64,000 nt of DNA. Origin: Undaria pinnatifida (lineage: Eukaryota; Sar; Phaeophyceae; Laminariales; Alariaceae). The notes below the pieces were generated by a model. That model was not told where the DNA came from, searched no databases, and worked only from the letters and a program-made list of their open reading frames with translations. Positions 43,251 through 54,980 of this stretch are shown one piece after another. Numbering within the stretch: position 1 is the first letter of the stretch; every line of letters begins with the position of its first letter. The stretch lies in contig JABAKD010000011.1 in NCBI GenBank assembly GCA_012845835.1, positions 8,804,381 to 8,868,380 of the forward strand, read 5' to 3'. A program made the translations under genes and the position numbers.

Positions 43251-43441
43251 TGGGGCAGGGCGTGTCTCACGCACGCTTCAATCCAACGTTCAGCATCACA
43301 GATAATCTATAGTCACCATAATGTCATACGTTCGGGTACGAAAAGTTTGGGGCGGGGCGTGTCTCACGCACGCTTCAATTCAACATTCAGCATAGACTAA
43401 GCCATACTCATCATAATGCCATACGCTTGGTACGAAAAGTT
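43251..43441. repeat. Two-copy tandem repeat of about 95 bp
   Basis: GGGGC.GGGCGTGTCTCACG, CACGCTTCAAT.CAAC.TTCAGCAT, TCA.CATAATG.CATACG and GGTACGAAAAGTT occur in both 43251-43346 and 43347-43441. Confidence 0.88.
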
Positions 43442-45289
43442 CTCAAGTGGTGTCGAGCACACTAATAATGTGAATAACTACCTGGTAGCTGTATCATCGA
43501 GAAGCAATCCACCACAACGATCTCAATTCTCGAGACGCTGTCATCTCACCGGCACAAGAGGAATCCGCCATGTCGCCAGGAAACGTCCACTCGGAGGCCT
43601 AAATAGTGCAGTTCGGGCCCCAATAAAGCGGGGGCAGTCCGAAGGTTAGGTGCTTTCCCCCTTCTTGCCAAGGCGACGGCTGCCCTCGCTCTCCCTCCGT
43701 GCTCCTGACTCCAACGAGAGAAGAACGTATTGCTCGATGTTATACGCGCCAGTGACTCCTCGACTCGGGGTCACTCTACGCTACTACTTCTACTACTACT
43801 GCTGTAGTACTAGCACAGCTTTTACGCCCACGTGCCGTGCAGGCCTTCGACAGGTAATAATGAATGGATGGACGACTACAAATACAACACCAGCCAGACG
43901 CGAGGGGTCAATGGATATCAATGCAACAACAGTACGCACCAAAACCAGCGTGTATCGCGGCGTTAGTTGTGGTTGTGTAGGAGAGGTTGTGGAGATGTCT
44001 TACGATGAACGTCTCGCCAAGGATGCAGTCAACCGTCCTCTACGCTCCATTCCCTCAATGCCGAATACTTTCCTCATCACATCACCCAGAGTACGCAGCC
44101 AAGGGGCTAAAGTTTGCTTTGGCGTACGTTCTCGTATGGCACTCCACTTACATTGTTTAGGGTACAAAATACTTGGAATCAGTATGGGATCATCTCTGGA
44201 GTATTATTAGATGTGAAAATGACACATTTTGTGTGGCAATCGTTAGCCCACTGGGGCTGCACTCCCCTGTGATGTTATGCCCGATGTATTTATATGATGG
44301 GATGTAATGCATTTGGTATATTTAGATATTTAGTGCCAGGTATGGTCTGTGCGCGCTTTTGGCTCCTCCAGCTCACCAAGTAGTTTCGAAGCATGCAGCA
44401 TATCCATGGCATGATTTACACTTACTCCTCTATATTATTAATCATGGTGCCCGGATGATGCAACACCAAACCAAACATACGTTCCGAGATAAAGAGAACA
44501 TTCTTTGGTGTCATCCAATCGTCAAGTTGGCGCCAGTATTTCATAACAGTGAATGAACGTATGTACCACCCTATGGGTCTGTTTCATACGTGTACGCTGA
44601 CTTCCATTTTCACTCATCTTTTTCTGGCGGATGCTGTTCCTGCAGCAATATGATATTGCCCCGCCAATACGAAAGAGCCCAACAAGAAAGTGATGCTCAC
44701 TTTTCGGCGGACGATAAGAAAATTGGACGGGGAAATCGTGCTCAGCGGCGAACCCTATTCTAAATCGTATACAATTCGAAGCCTAATTTTGCCTAGTGTT
44801 GTTCAAGGGTAGTGTTGCCACAAAAAGAATCTGAGACTCACTCGAAGAAGGGGTTTCTTGTTATTAATAGCGGGGCCCGGTACTGACTGTACGACGTGCT
44901 TCAGCTGTGATATACTTAGTCTATATTTATATTAGTTTTTCATCATCCCATTCATTATATTGCTCACGCCCTCCCTTTAAGTAGTACTTAGTAGTAGTAG
45001 ACGTAGTAGTAACTCAGATCCGGGGTCACAAATCGGGCCCTCCTCCCCCCTCCCCACTACGGTACGTGCCTACATTTTTATCACGAGAAGAATTCAGCAT
45101 TTTCTTCCCTCGTCGACTCGCGTCGAATAGATATATATATCAGGTACCAGGTATGCTATTAGTACGTGTGTGTACCGCCTTCGTTTGGTCTGTTTTTTGT
45201 ATCCTTGGGATAGTCTATACTTCCACACTCCAGAGTGACTGGAGCCTGCCCTGTGACCACGGACTTGATCATGGGAGTTAATGTGAGCA
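43442..45289. other. No gene recognised in 1.8 kb
   Basis: A 186-codon open frame (43650-44210) shows no domain pattern. Near 45014-45125, ACTCAGATCCGGGGTCAC, CCTCCCCACTACGG and TTCCCTCGTCGA.TCGC match segments at 59115-59175 and 59535-59590, so a further dispersed repeat is likely. Confidence 0.4.
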
Positions 45290-45332
45290 TAACAACAACA
45301 AGAGCAACAGCAACAACAACAGTAACAACAAC

Positions 45333-45366
<34 letters not shown>

Positions 45367-45381
45367 ACAACAGCAGCAGCG
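45290..45381. repeat. (AAC)n microsatellite
   Basis: About 90 bp of AAC with a few AGC interruptions, ending directly at the SINE-like head at 45382. Confidence 0.92.
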
Positions 45382-45682
45382 GTGTTCCCGATGGCCCAGT
45401 AGTAGCAAGCCGCTACTTGCCGTATGTAGTGAAAGGTCGATGTCGTAGGTTCAACTCTTACACGGGAATGCTTATTTCTTACAAATCGACAGGCCGAAAG
45501 CTCGAGAGCGCGAGCTGGTGAAATTCGATGCGAATCGACGAGCAGCATACAAAAGCTGAAAAGCGGGAACGTTGAACACTCTCTTATGATATATGATACG
45601 CGATAACACGATGTCGAGCACCGAGGGGGGCGGGGGGCGGGGGGGGGGGGGAAGAAACCTGTGACCACGGCTTGTCGAGAAG
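45382..45682 (+). mobile_element. SINE-like element with tRNA-derived head
   Basis: The head has an A box TGGCCCAGTAGTAGC (45392-45406), a hairpin CGCTAC..GTAGTG in the anticodon-arm position and a B box GGTTCAACTC (45448-45457) inside a T-arm. TTCCCG (45385-45390) and CGGGAA (45463-45468) can pair as an acceptor stem. The body and tail share AAATCGACGAGCAG, a G run, GGAAGAA and GTGACCACGGCTTGTC.AGAAG with 54981-55250. The head is not a clean cloverleaf, so I call a SINE and not a tRNA gene. Confidence 0.6.
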
Positions 45683-46074
45683 GCCGCGGAGGGCTGTGTA
45701 TGAGTCTTTCACATTGGCTTGGGTAAAACCTCTATGACGCAGACGAGTTTACTGATTCTCCGATAGCCCCTTCCCCCAAAACCGGCGATTTTCTTCATCG
45801 GGCGTTTGATGGCTGCTCGACACGAGCAAGAAGGACATTCTTGAGAAAAAAGTATCCATATATTTTCTTGTGTGCAAAGGTCTAACGATCGACGACGTCG
45901 GGGAGGGTGTCGAGGGACGCCGTATTTCAGGTGATACGGCCGGGAGCTGGTTTTGAAACCGACGATTTTGTTGAAGACGAGTTGGGGGGGGGGGCTACCT
46001 TGTAGAACGACTCAGTTGTGAGCTGGATAGTAAAATCTAGATGGTTAGTCTAAGGTAATACTCAGTATATAATG
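45683..46074. other. No feature recognised
   Basis: Contains a G run near 45986-45994 and nothing else I can name. Confidence 0.35.
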
Positions 46075-46345
46075 AAAATTAAAACACACTCCAGCTGTGA
46101 GGTCGAATATTTTGTCGAAACTCATCTTTCTCTGCAAGCTGTGTGTGATACTCCGATCGCGCGTATTACGGGGTGTGTGTCCTCATTAAGGATATAGTCT
46201 AGGTCGGCGACTCCCCTTGGAACTACGGCTGTATGTAGCTATCGGGGTCAACAGGGTGATGTTAGTCAGTCACAGCTGTGGAAGGAAATGCATCAGTTTA
46301 TCAAGTGTATCCTGTAAGTCGTATAACCGGTGAGGGGAGTGCGTA
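46075..46345 (+). repeat. Family D element
   Basis: CACTCCAGCTGTGAGGTCGA, ATCGCGCGTATTACGGGG, GTCGGCGACTCCCCTTGG, GGGTGATGTTAGTCAGTC, GGAAATGCATCAGTTTATCA and GTCGTATAACCGGTGAGGGG are in family order. The TATAAAACC block present at 21585 is deleted here. Confidence 0.85.
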
Positions 46346-46621
46346 GGTTTTAAGGAAGTACATTGGACTAGATTGCAACGCTCAGAGACGAGAGTGTACA
46401 ATCGCGTGCTCCGCATGCACTGTATGTGTGCAGTAGTAACGGCGTTCGTATTAGACTAGTCTAGACGTATTACGTATTATTGTAGGTTTTTTTTGTGCGT
46501 TCTTTATCGGGGTGCAAGATTTCTGCGCTGTCGCGCATCGCTTAGTGGAAGCGACCCCAAGACCATTGACTGGACAGTTGATGAAGGGTTGGCCGAACAT
46601 GAATGAATGTGATTTTTAGAC
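46346..46621. other. No feature recognised
   Basis: Short spacer between repeats. Confidence 0.35.
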
Positions 46622-46868
46622 GCGTGCCATGATAGAGGTGAACCACTTTTTTTCTGAAGTTCCAGAAATTGGGAGCTTAAGACCTCTCCCAAAAGCTGAT
46701 TTTGGAGGAAAAAATGAAGCTGCCACCAGATGTAAAATTCCATCTGGCCTGAGTGCACAACAAGGATCATCATGCAAAAAAAGTGGTCAATTTCCAACGA
46801 ATTTGGGCTAACGAGCTCCGTGGTTCAGAAAAAAATATAGTAAAAAAATGCTACCTCCATCGTAGCAT
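46622..46868 (-). mobile_element. Family A MITE
   Basis: GCGTGCCATGATAGAGGTGA at the left and CTACCTCCATCGTAGCATG at the right are inverted repeats. The interior CTTAAGACCTCTCCCAAAAG and CCAACGAATTTGGGCTAACG is the family sequence in reverse orientation. Confidence 0.85.
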
Positions 46869-47640
46869 GAGTCTTTACTGCTGGTGAAGAGTCTAGACTA
46901 CTCGTCATTTTGTAACTATCAGAGTGAAACGGACCTTAAATTGAGGAGGAGAATCCGAAGGGACGACGCGACCGCGGGTTCGACAACCTTTTTCTTCCAT
47001 CACGGTTGCGCGCTCGCGTGTATGCGTGGGTGCACAGGTTGCCAGGTAGTGTTTATTGCTCTGGTCGGGAGTGGGGAAGCGGGGGCATTGGGGGGGGGAT
47101 GGGGGGATGATTTGGGCTACAGTATGGATGGCTAGGAAGACAATGAGGTGATATCAGCTGCCTGGTACGAGGTGTTCATTACTCTGGCAGATTTTGATTT
47201 TAGGTGGAGCGTTTGAACACGTTTGTACAAGAGGGGTGTGGTATGCAACGTGTTATAGCTTCGTGGTGTGTTGTTGTACATGGATCGCACTATAGAGCAT
47301 TTTATTCGATAGGTGCAACCACGTAGTTGTCATGATTTTACCGTGCCAATATGGGGCTCTGACGTCGCCCATTTTAAGACAGAGATACATGTTTGCAATA
47401 TACGACAAGCGAGGTGATGTGGTCATGCAATGTCACCACCATTGAGCACGAGGCGGAGAAATGAAAATAGTCAGCGTTTTAGAGGATGGCTTGATGCACC
47501 CGCGCTCAATTACGTTACTTCGTTGGCACACTTCGTTTGCCACAGCATGGGAGGCGATCATGCAGACGTTAATATACAGTATTAAATACCGGTTCGTAGC
47601 CTCTTTATGTTCTTACTTCGTAGTACACACTCGATATCAC
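46869..47640. other. No gene recognised
   Basis: G-rich segments near 47075-47110. Open frames are short. Confidence 0.4.
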
Positions 47641-47965
47641 GCGGCAAGGACCCAGGCCGGCTCGCGAACACGTGTGCCCCCCCTCGTGGGATGGGCAGAG
47701 CGGCCCACATCAATGCCACGACTAATCGGCCACGGCCCGATCCAGCCCTTCAATGTCCAGTAGATGGGCCGCGACTCGGCCCGGCCGGTCAAAGTTTGAG
47801 ATGATGGGCGGCGGCGCGGCCCGTCCCGTCAATTTTTCAAATTATCGACCCAGCCCGCCCCGGCTTGGTCCGACCTATCACACCTTGGAATGTTCTCGGC
47901 CCGGCTCGGCTCGGTCAATGACAGTATTCAGATCGGCCCAGCCCGCGCCATCGGCCCACGAAAAG
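47641..47965. repeat. GGCCCGG-rich degenerate repeat
   Basis: Strings such as CGGCCCGGCCGGTCAA, GGCCCGTCCCGTCAA and CGGCCCGGCTCGG recur and resemble 49790-49935 (GGGCCGAGCCGGGCCGGGCC). It is GC-rich relative to its surroundings and non-coding as far as visible. Confidence 0.55.
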
Positions 47966-48599
47966 CCCACGGAAAAACGACGTACAGAAGACAGAATATA
48001 TAACGGAGGAGTGGGGGCGATGTCGGCACAATCGACCTCGATAAACGCGGCAGAGTACAGATTCTACGGTTAGATAGACCTTACGAGAGTCATTGCACTG
48101 GCCGACCCACAACAACTATCCTGGGGACTTGTACAGCAGTTGCGTGGATTTCAGCATATCCGTGCTATTACCGGCGCTCCTGTATCAGCATTCATCTCGG
48201 CAGCACGTTCAATCGTAAGCGAAGCTTCTACGCGCGCAGCTGCTGCTGTGGGAAAGGATGTCCTCCGGTGAGATGGCTGCTTGTTGCCTAGTGCATACTG
48301 ATCTCGGTGCGTCGAGCAGTGGTTGGGGTTCAAAGTAAAGACACGTGCACACTTTTCTCCTCTCTCGCCGGTCTTGTCACTTCCTGCAACGAAAGCAGCA
48401 CCTGGCAGGAGGAGCTTTATTTGTGTGCGTCTCTGGAATCCGGCCGCAAATAAATCAGTGACGTGCACGCTTCGAACGGAATATGCCCTCTATTCTACGT
48501 CGAGGACAAGCTCGACGGCAGGATAAATACGACAAAGAGCAAGGAATCTACACTTTCACGGTTGTTTAGTGATCATTTCAATATCTTTCTGACCATCAA
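47966..48599. other. No gene recognised
   Basis: A 105-codon minus-strand frame (48468-48151) has no motif. Confidence 0.4.
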
Positions 48600-48846
48600 T
48601 GAGCCATCCCACGAAAGGGTTGCAGCAGAACGTCTCTGAGCTCCTTACATGAGGAACTCAATATCTCACGCGAAAAATGACTTCGAAGGCATTCGTTCGC
48701 GCAACCCGACCAAACTTCTATGCCTTAGTCCTACAACAATATGTATTCGTGAAATTACTTCATTGACCAGCAGTTCCTCACATGAGGAACTCAATCGCCC
48801 AGGGACTTTTTGGCGCAAAAAGTGCAACCCCTATCGTTGGATGACT
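48600..48846 (+). mobile_element. Family C MITE
   Basis: Termini TGAGCCATCCCACGAAAGGG and CCCCTATCGTTGGATGACTC. The internal palindromes are GAGCTCCTTACATGAGGAACTC and AGTTCCTCACATGAGGAACTC. Between them ATGACTTCGAAGGCATTCG and CAACCCGACCAAACTTCTATG match the copies at 13967 and 51614. Confidence 0.88.
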
Positions 48847-49009
48847 CCAATGCTGTATCTCCAATTTTTTCCTGCCCCCCCCCCCTCCCTCCGCCCTTTC
48901 CCCCCCCCGCTCTCTCTTGTTTAAACGCCCCACCTAAAAACGAAACCTGCCAGAGTAATAATCACTACCACGCAGTTGGTATAATCACATTATCTTTCTA
49001 GCAACCCAT

Positions 49010-49690
49010 GCTAAAGCTCCAATTCACCCCCCCCCCACCCACCCACCCCAACGCCCCAGATCCTTCCCCAACACCCGCACCTTCGCCTAGACCTAGCACC
49101 ACGTGTATAGCAAACCCCTACACATCTATGCGACATAAAGCTGTTGGAAATCCCTTTCCCTCTCGCCCCCCACCCCTTCGAACACTCCGCCTTCTCCTCA
49201 CCGGCTATACGACTTACAGCATATACATATGATAAACGGATGCATTCCTTCCACAACCGTCAGACTTGGTCCCTTGAAGGATTTATAGCTTCCGTGCACA
49301 TATTGAGTTGCCCCGCCCGTCCCCCCCCCCGCTCCCTCTTGTTCAAACCCAGGACCCCACGCCCTTAAAAATTCCGCACTCCCCTCACCGGTTACACGAC
49401 TTACAGGATACACTTGATACACTGATGCGTTTCCTTCCAGAGCTGTCATATTTTGTCCCCTCAAAAACGGGTTTTATGGTTTCCGCGCACAGACTGACTA
49501 ACATCACCCTGTTGACCGTGGTACAAGCTACACTGTAGTTTCAAGGGGAGTCGCCGACCTATATCCTTAATGAGGACACACAACCAGTAATACGCGCGAT
49601 CGGAGTATCACACACAGCTTGCAAAGGTGAGTTTCGAAGGCATCTTCTCGATCTCAAAGCTGGAGTGTATTTTATTTTTATAATATCGCT
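49010..49690 (-). repeat. Family D element with C runs
   Basis: Sub-units starting CACCGGCTATACGACTTACAG and CACCGGTTACACGACTTACAGG are followed by TGTTGACCGTGGTACAAGC, AAGGGGAGTCGCCGACC, GTAATACGCGCGATCGGAGT and GTTTCGAAGGCATCTTCTCG. The upstream CCTAGACCTAGCACCACGTGTA matches 7245-7266, so this is nearly the same composite as 7171-8085. Confidence 0.85.
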
Positions 49691-49779
49691 GTGTAGTCTA
49701 TGGTACATAGTCAGCTGAAAAAATTAAACGAAAAAAGTCAAATGTCATGGTGCACCTTGTAGTACACGGGGGAACACGT

Positions 49780-49940
49780 GAGCCGGCTCTCCAAATCCAC
49801 GGGCCGGCCGTCAAGAGCAAGCCTAAAGAGATGAAGGGCCGCCCCTTGTAGAGCCCGTGAGTCAAAGGCCTCGAGCTGCGAATGTTATGGGCCGAGCCGG
49901 GCCGGGCCATGAAAAGCCCGGCTTTTCCCCTTACCGTCAT
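49780..49940. repeat. GGCCCGG-rich degenerate repeat
   Basis: GGGCCGAGCCGGGCCGGGCC and CACGGGCCGGCCGTCAAGAG resemble the repeat at 47641-47965. Confidence 0.5.
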
Positions 49941-50049
49941 GACCGGCAAGCATCACATTTCCATATACCAGGTATGAAAGATGCTCTTCACTTTTCACAC
50001 GCCAGGCAGGTAGCGTAGCCAGCACGAAGAACAAGCCTGCAAAGCTGCG

Positions 50050-50345
50050 AAGAGATCCAGGCGAAGGTAGGGGGGATTCTGATACCCCTGTTTTGCACCA
50101 ATGAATTTTGAGCTATCATATTAGTCTATACTATCATACCATACTCGCACTAGTGACTCTGTACCTCACGGACGCGAAAAGACTCTACGCGATATGACTG
50201 ACGCAGCGTGGCTAACTATTGCATTGCGGATTCTTGCCGCTAGGTTAATGATGGTTCCCGACAAGCTTAAGACGGCAAAGGAACGGGGTGTCACTCGCGC
50301 GAGTGACTCCGAGCCACTGAAGAAAAATGCCCCAAAAAAAACACA
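50050..50345 (-). mobile_element. Family B MITE
   Basis: Left end CAGGCGAAGGTAGGGGGGAT. The internal boxes, in reverse order, are CTCGCACTAGTGACTCTGTA and GGTGTCACTCGCGCGAGTGA. CGCAGCGTGGCTAACTATTG matches the reverse complement of the copy at 40188. The right terminus is unclear. Confidence 0.78.
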
Positions 50346-51613
50346 AACAATATAAGATGAGCATAACCCATTTATAGTAGCATTTGCAGACCAAAATGAC
50401 ACCTCAATAGGTCGTGATTACAGCTTCAATAGGCGCGGTGAGCACATGAGCGTATCAGGGCAGACGGCTCAGAGGATCCCCCTGCGGCTGCTTACTACTG
50501 GCAGAAGGACTGGCTCATCAACAGACGAGACTTTCGGAGTTCAACGGAGACCGAGGTGAGAACATCAGGGTCAAAATCGGCTTAGCAAGAACATCAAGAG
50601 CGCCCTTCGTCTAGCTACAGCAAAGACAAACGTGTGGCCGAAACCAGCATGTGCGCCGCATACGAGACAGCATCTGCATCATCAATCGATCCATCACCGG
50701 TTCGAGGCGCTAGTATTTCTGTTTGCATATCGTCAGAACTGGTCGCGGTTGCGATGCGGCTATGTTTCTGGCAATTTTTTGGGAGCAGCGTGAAGTCCGA
50801 AACAAACAAGCACCACAACGTCGTGGCTGAAGCTTGTCCCAGCACTTACGCGCTCTACAGCTCTAAAGGGGCTCACGAAGGTGTGCAAGCACGCATTGAG
50901 TACAACTAATCATAAGAGAACGCGCAAAAGAAAGTTGCGCGAACCAAATACGAGATGAAAAGTTCCGTGAAGTGGATCTGTCTGTACAATTGCAACACGC
51001 TCGGACCATGTGGGGCAAATCAGAGCCCGAAGATTGCGGCATGTAGTATATGAGAACGTAGCAAGTGTCATAGAGTACGCGACGAGTTCTTCGCAACATA
51101 TAGAACACCACGAACAACAAAATTTGCGACGGTGGCCGGGAGAGGCACCCGCGGTTTGACGGCAAGCGCGAGCACGCTTCTCGCGACTGGAAAACACACA
51201 AGTCAAGATCCACCTCAACGCCCACACCCTCCTATATATCGTATTCACAGGCCAGGAAAACCCTAACACTCAGCAGTCGAAATCAACCTCGCCAGGTAGC
51301 TGTTAGCTGTCCAGCAGCACCAACCTCAACTCTGCCCTCTTCCTAAGTGGAAACGGGAGAGTAACATCATGGCAGTTTTACGACGAACTTCGGGCAGTCG
51401 ACCGGAAGACAAGAAGCTTGGATTTCGGTCGCTCGAGGGGAAGTATGATCTCGTCAGCAACATCGCTCGCGAGGCCAGAAGCGATGCCCCGATGATTTGA
51501 CCTCATTTTGCCGGAGAGTTTGCGACGCTTGCGCTGTTTGGACAGACACCGAGCGGGCGGGAAGCCATTGGAGGCGGACAAGAAGGTGGCGTTTTCGATG
51601 ATAGTGAAATCGA
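50346..51613. other. No gene recognised
   Basis: Open frames of 76-120 codons on both strands carry no recognisable motif. Confidence 0.4.
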
Positions 51614-51872
51614 CCCATCTCACGGCAGGGGTGCACAGCATCAGTCCCTGAGCTCCTCACGTGAGGATATCTGTCAATATCTCACCCGATACTACATGAC
51701 TTCGAAGGCATTCGTTCGCACAACCCGACCAAGCTTATATATGCCTTGGTATTGGGAGTAATATGTTCTCGTGAAATTTCTACACTAACCGGTAGTTCCT
51801 CACATGAGGAGCTCAATTGGCCAGGGACGTTTTGCCGCAATCATACAACTGCAGCACCCACCGTGGGATGAG
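51614..51872 (+). mobile_element. Family C MITE
   Basis: Termini CCCATCTCACGGCAGGGGTG and CACCCACCGTGGGATGAG. The internal palindromes are GAGCTCCTCACGTGAGGA and AGTTCCTCACATGAGGAGCTC. Between them TGACTTCGAAGGCATTCGTT and ACAACCCGACCAAGCTT are conserved. Confidence 0.87.
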
Positions 51873-54574
51873 TCTATCCATAAACAATGGGACTGCCGGA
51901 GGAAGATCCTTCAATGGGAGCGCCGACCCGGACATGGGAGTCGGCAGAAGCGCCACGCCTTCAGCCCAGCCTCACATTCTTCAGGCTACAACTAACACTG
52001 CTTCGACTTCGACTACTGCAGCTACCTCGTCTTGTACATTGTATTGCAGATCCGTTTTTTTCTCATCGGTTGCTCGTCCAATACAGTGCCGTCATCACCT
52101 AGCCGTCCAACGTCTCAACGACCGCCAGAAAAAAGCGGCTCGGGCGGATGAATATGCGGAGCAACCACATCTGACAATATCGTCATCATCATCATCATCA
52201 CCGTCTCCGGAAGGCATCAAACGATGGCAGCGACTGATGCACCCCCACGAATAGAGGAGTACGGCAGAGCTTTCACAGCAGCGACACATCGGTTTCATTT
52301 TGGCTACCATCAATCGCATCAACACTATCGCCTTCACCAAAGGCACCAGCTTCATCTGCTTCATCGTCACTGTCTGCAAGGCAGTCGTGGAAGCGATTGA
52401 TAGTATGCGGGATGCTGTGAGTCGCGTGCGCATGAATGTCATCTTCGAGAAGCTGATCGATCTGTTTTTGAGTTCCGAGCAATACATGATACGAAGTACC
52501 GTTTAAACCTTTGCATTTATTTGACATCTGTTTTGACGTTCCGAGCAATACATTGATAGTCCAAACCTTTTGCGTTTGGCGGCAAATTGCACTCGTTACA
52601 ACGTACAACGTGGTATCTCTAAGCCAATGATGCTGTTCGACTGAGGATTTTGGGGTTCAGAGTAACTTGACAGCATGTGGAAACATGCGCGTCCGACTGA
52701 GTTTACAAGCTCATCAACCCAAGAGGACACCGCTTGCAACGGCACCGCTTGCAACGGCGTTCTCTGTACAAGGTGTTTAGTCACGCGGGGGCTGCGTTCT
52801 GTCTTTTTCACGTGTCAAAAGTACAAGAGGGCACCGGTTTCAACGCCGTTCCACTCCACAATATTTAGCGTGGAGAGTAACCCAGTAAAGGGTTTCCGAG
52901 AAACGCTGGAAATTAATACTGTTTGAGACATGGCCAATATTTTGATATGCGACTTGAATTGAGAGAGGGGCGAAGAAATAGTCGAAGTCACCCTATTATC
53001 GCCATCGCTGACGCTGTTCAGCAGCAATAATGCCAAAGAGCAACGTATCTATAGACTAGTCAATGCTCAGCAGCATGGAGTACTGCTGATGAACACGCGA
53101 AACCACCAAGACAGCCGCGAGCATTATGCGATCGATCGGCCTACGTATTGCGCTCAAGTAAGACGACCTCATCGATAGTCATCAATAGTCAGGATGAGTG
53201 ATAGTGGAGTACAAACACAAACAACACGCACTGACCAAACCTCCACGAACGAACACATCAAGGAGCATTGCTGTGGGTCGACAAGTACAATGGCCCATAG
53301 AGCACACACATCAGTAGAGCGGGCATTCTGCTGAGTTAGTCTACGTCGGTTTTGTATCCGTATCTCACACTCCTCCGTTTCTTCTTTCTCGCTCTTGTCG
53401 GTTCCGTTGCCCTTACGGCCCACCAGAGGAGGAGGTTTTCAACATGATGAGATGCCTTCCTCTCTTCCCAAACGCCAGCCAGGTACACCAGTAGTAGTAG
53501 TAGTCTATCCACTGCCAGTTCAAGCTTATGCCTCTGCCAAGGGTGTGCTGCACCAACACGATATAATACGCACACGCGACGCATCACGTCTCTCTGCGAG
53601 CGGAAACCGTTTCCAAGACCTCAGATGAAACAACAGGAGTGGGTACTCGTAGCGCTCGCTTTTTTTATGGGGTTAACTACTTTCACCTAAGAATGCATGT
53701 TGTTAACTCAAACCGTTACAACCGACATTGAACACTTCTGACTTTGGACCCTCACCGACAGAAAAAGTGAAAGAATGAAATGGTCAGGCAAGGTCAGGGG
53801 TAGCGTTGCTCGGGGTTTGTCGAAGTTCAGCCGCATACAAGACGTTGATGTCTTAAACAACACCCGAGCAACCTGCTTGCTCCGGGGGGAGGGGTTTAGA
53901 AAATAGCTCCCAACCCCGAGCAACAAACTGCAATCGGCCATCATCAGGGAACAACAACAGAGCACACACGGTATTAGGTTGCCTGCACCACTACAGAAAC
54001 GAACTCTGAGTCGCCGATAATGCGTAGCATGGCAGGTCCTCGAACCAGGAGTGATTTTGTGACGACGCTGTGGGGACGAAATCAGTAGCAGTGTGGTGGT
54101 GGGGGTACTCGTAGCTGTTGTGTTCCCAACGCAACCCAACGCAAATAGCAAAAGCAAGCAACGCCACCTCGAGCTGAGTGACGGCAAGGAGGACGGTGAC
54201 GATACCTGGCCGTGGTGGCATTGGGGTTAGAGAGGCGGAGGGAGCAGGTCGCGGCGAAAGGTGGTGGAGCGCCGTGTGTGGTAGACCGGCAGGAAGCTCG
54301 AAGCTCGTTGCATGTCAATCGCAGGTCGTGCGTTTTGAGCTCTCTGTAGACTGCTGTTGTGGAGCACGGCGAAGAGCTCCTGGTGGTGGAGCATTTTTTT
54401 GTTTTTCATATTTTCAAAAATAAAATCCTGGAAGCACGCGCGGGCCATGAGCAACAACCGCCCCTTAGCATTTTCACATTTTTTCTTCCTCTTTTTCCGA
54501 AACTCTGTATAAAATATGTTGCGCATATATATCACGTTGTAGTACCTTTGTTTTTCCCTCTCTGACGCAGGTTA
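51873..54574. other. No gene firmly recognised in 2.7 kb; weak coding candidates
   Basis: On the plus strand the frame 51817-52254 gives NGTAGGRSFNGSADPDMGVG then serine/threonine-rich sequence and RLNDRQKKAARADEYAEQP. On the minus strand 52608-52273 gives an acidic stretch, RFHDCLADSDDEADEAGAFG. Both look somewhat protein-like. Neither shows a known domain or consistent splice sites, so neither is called. A 15-bp tandem (ACCGCTTGCAACGGC twice) lies at 52727-52756. Confidence 0.35.
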
Positions 54575-54850
54575 CTGTACGAAAGGCGGTCACTCTTTAG
54601 TGGGGCCTATTTTGCAGTAGTAAGTGGCTGGGGGTCACTCGCGCGAGTGACACCACCTGGGCTTTCCATTTTGCGACCCTGGGCTTTCGCTATGGCTGTT
54701 CTAATTTTGCCATGTGAATCCGCAATGGATTAGTGAGCTATGCGGTGACAAAAAAACACACGCCAAAGTACTATTGGCCGTGATGCACAGAGTCAGTCGT
54801 GCGAGTGGCTCAAACCCGGCAGCGGAAATGGGGCTACCTCCACCACCACA
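54575..54850 (+). mobile_element. Family B MITE, termini eroded
   Basis: GGGTCACTCGCGCGAGTGACA, TTTGCGACCCTGGGCTTTCG, CATGTGAATCCGCAATGGAT and GAGTCAGTCGTGCGAGTGGC are family B in order. The terminal GGCTACGGTAGG-type repeats are poorly preserved. Confidence 0.75.
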
Positions 54851-54980
54851 CACAGCGTTGGTCCTCTCTGTTATTCTTGTTATTCTGCTGGATCCCTCTA
54901 CCGAGCCGGGTGTTGCAGCGATGCCGGCCCCGTCTCCTGCCGAGTTCCGGGGTGTTATAGGAGGTAACCGGTGGCCTCGC

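Noticed and set aside
45385..45468. Functional tRNA gene
   Set aside because: A and B boxes and a partial acceptor stem are visible, but the anticodon loop is oversized and the D arm does not pair. The shared tail with 54981 favours a SINE.
45159..45668. 169-codon minus-strand frame with a long valine run
   Set aside because: Caused by the AAC microsatellite and the SINE-like head on the opposite strand.
53708..54221. Minus-strand frames starting with signal-peptide-like hydrophobic segments
   Set aside because: Two overlapping frames compete, the longer begins at a non-ATG codon, and neither has a downstream domain or splice support.
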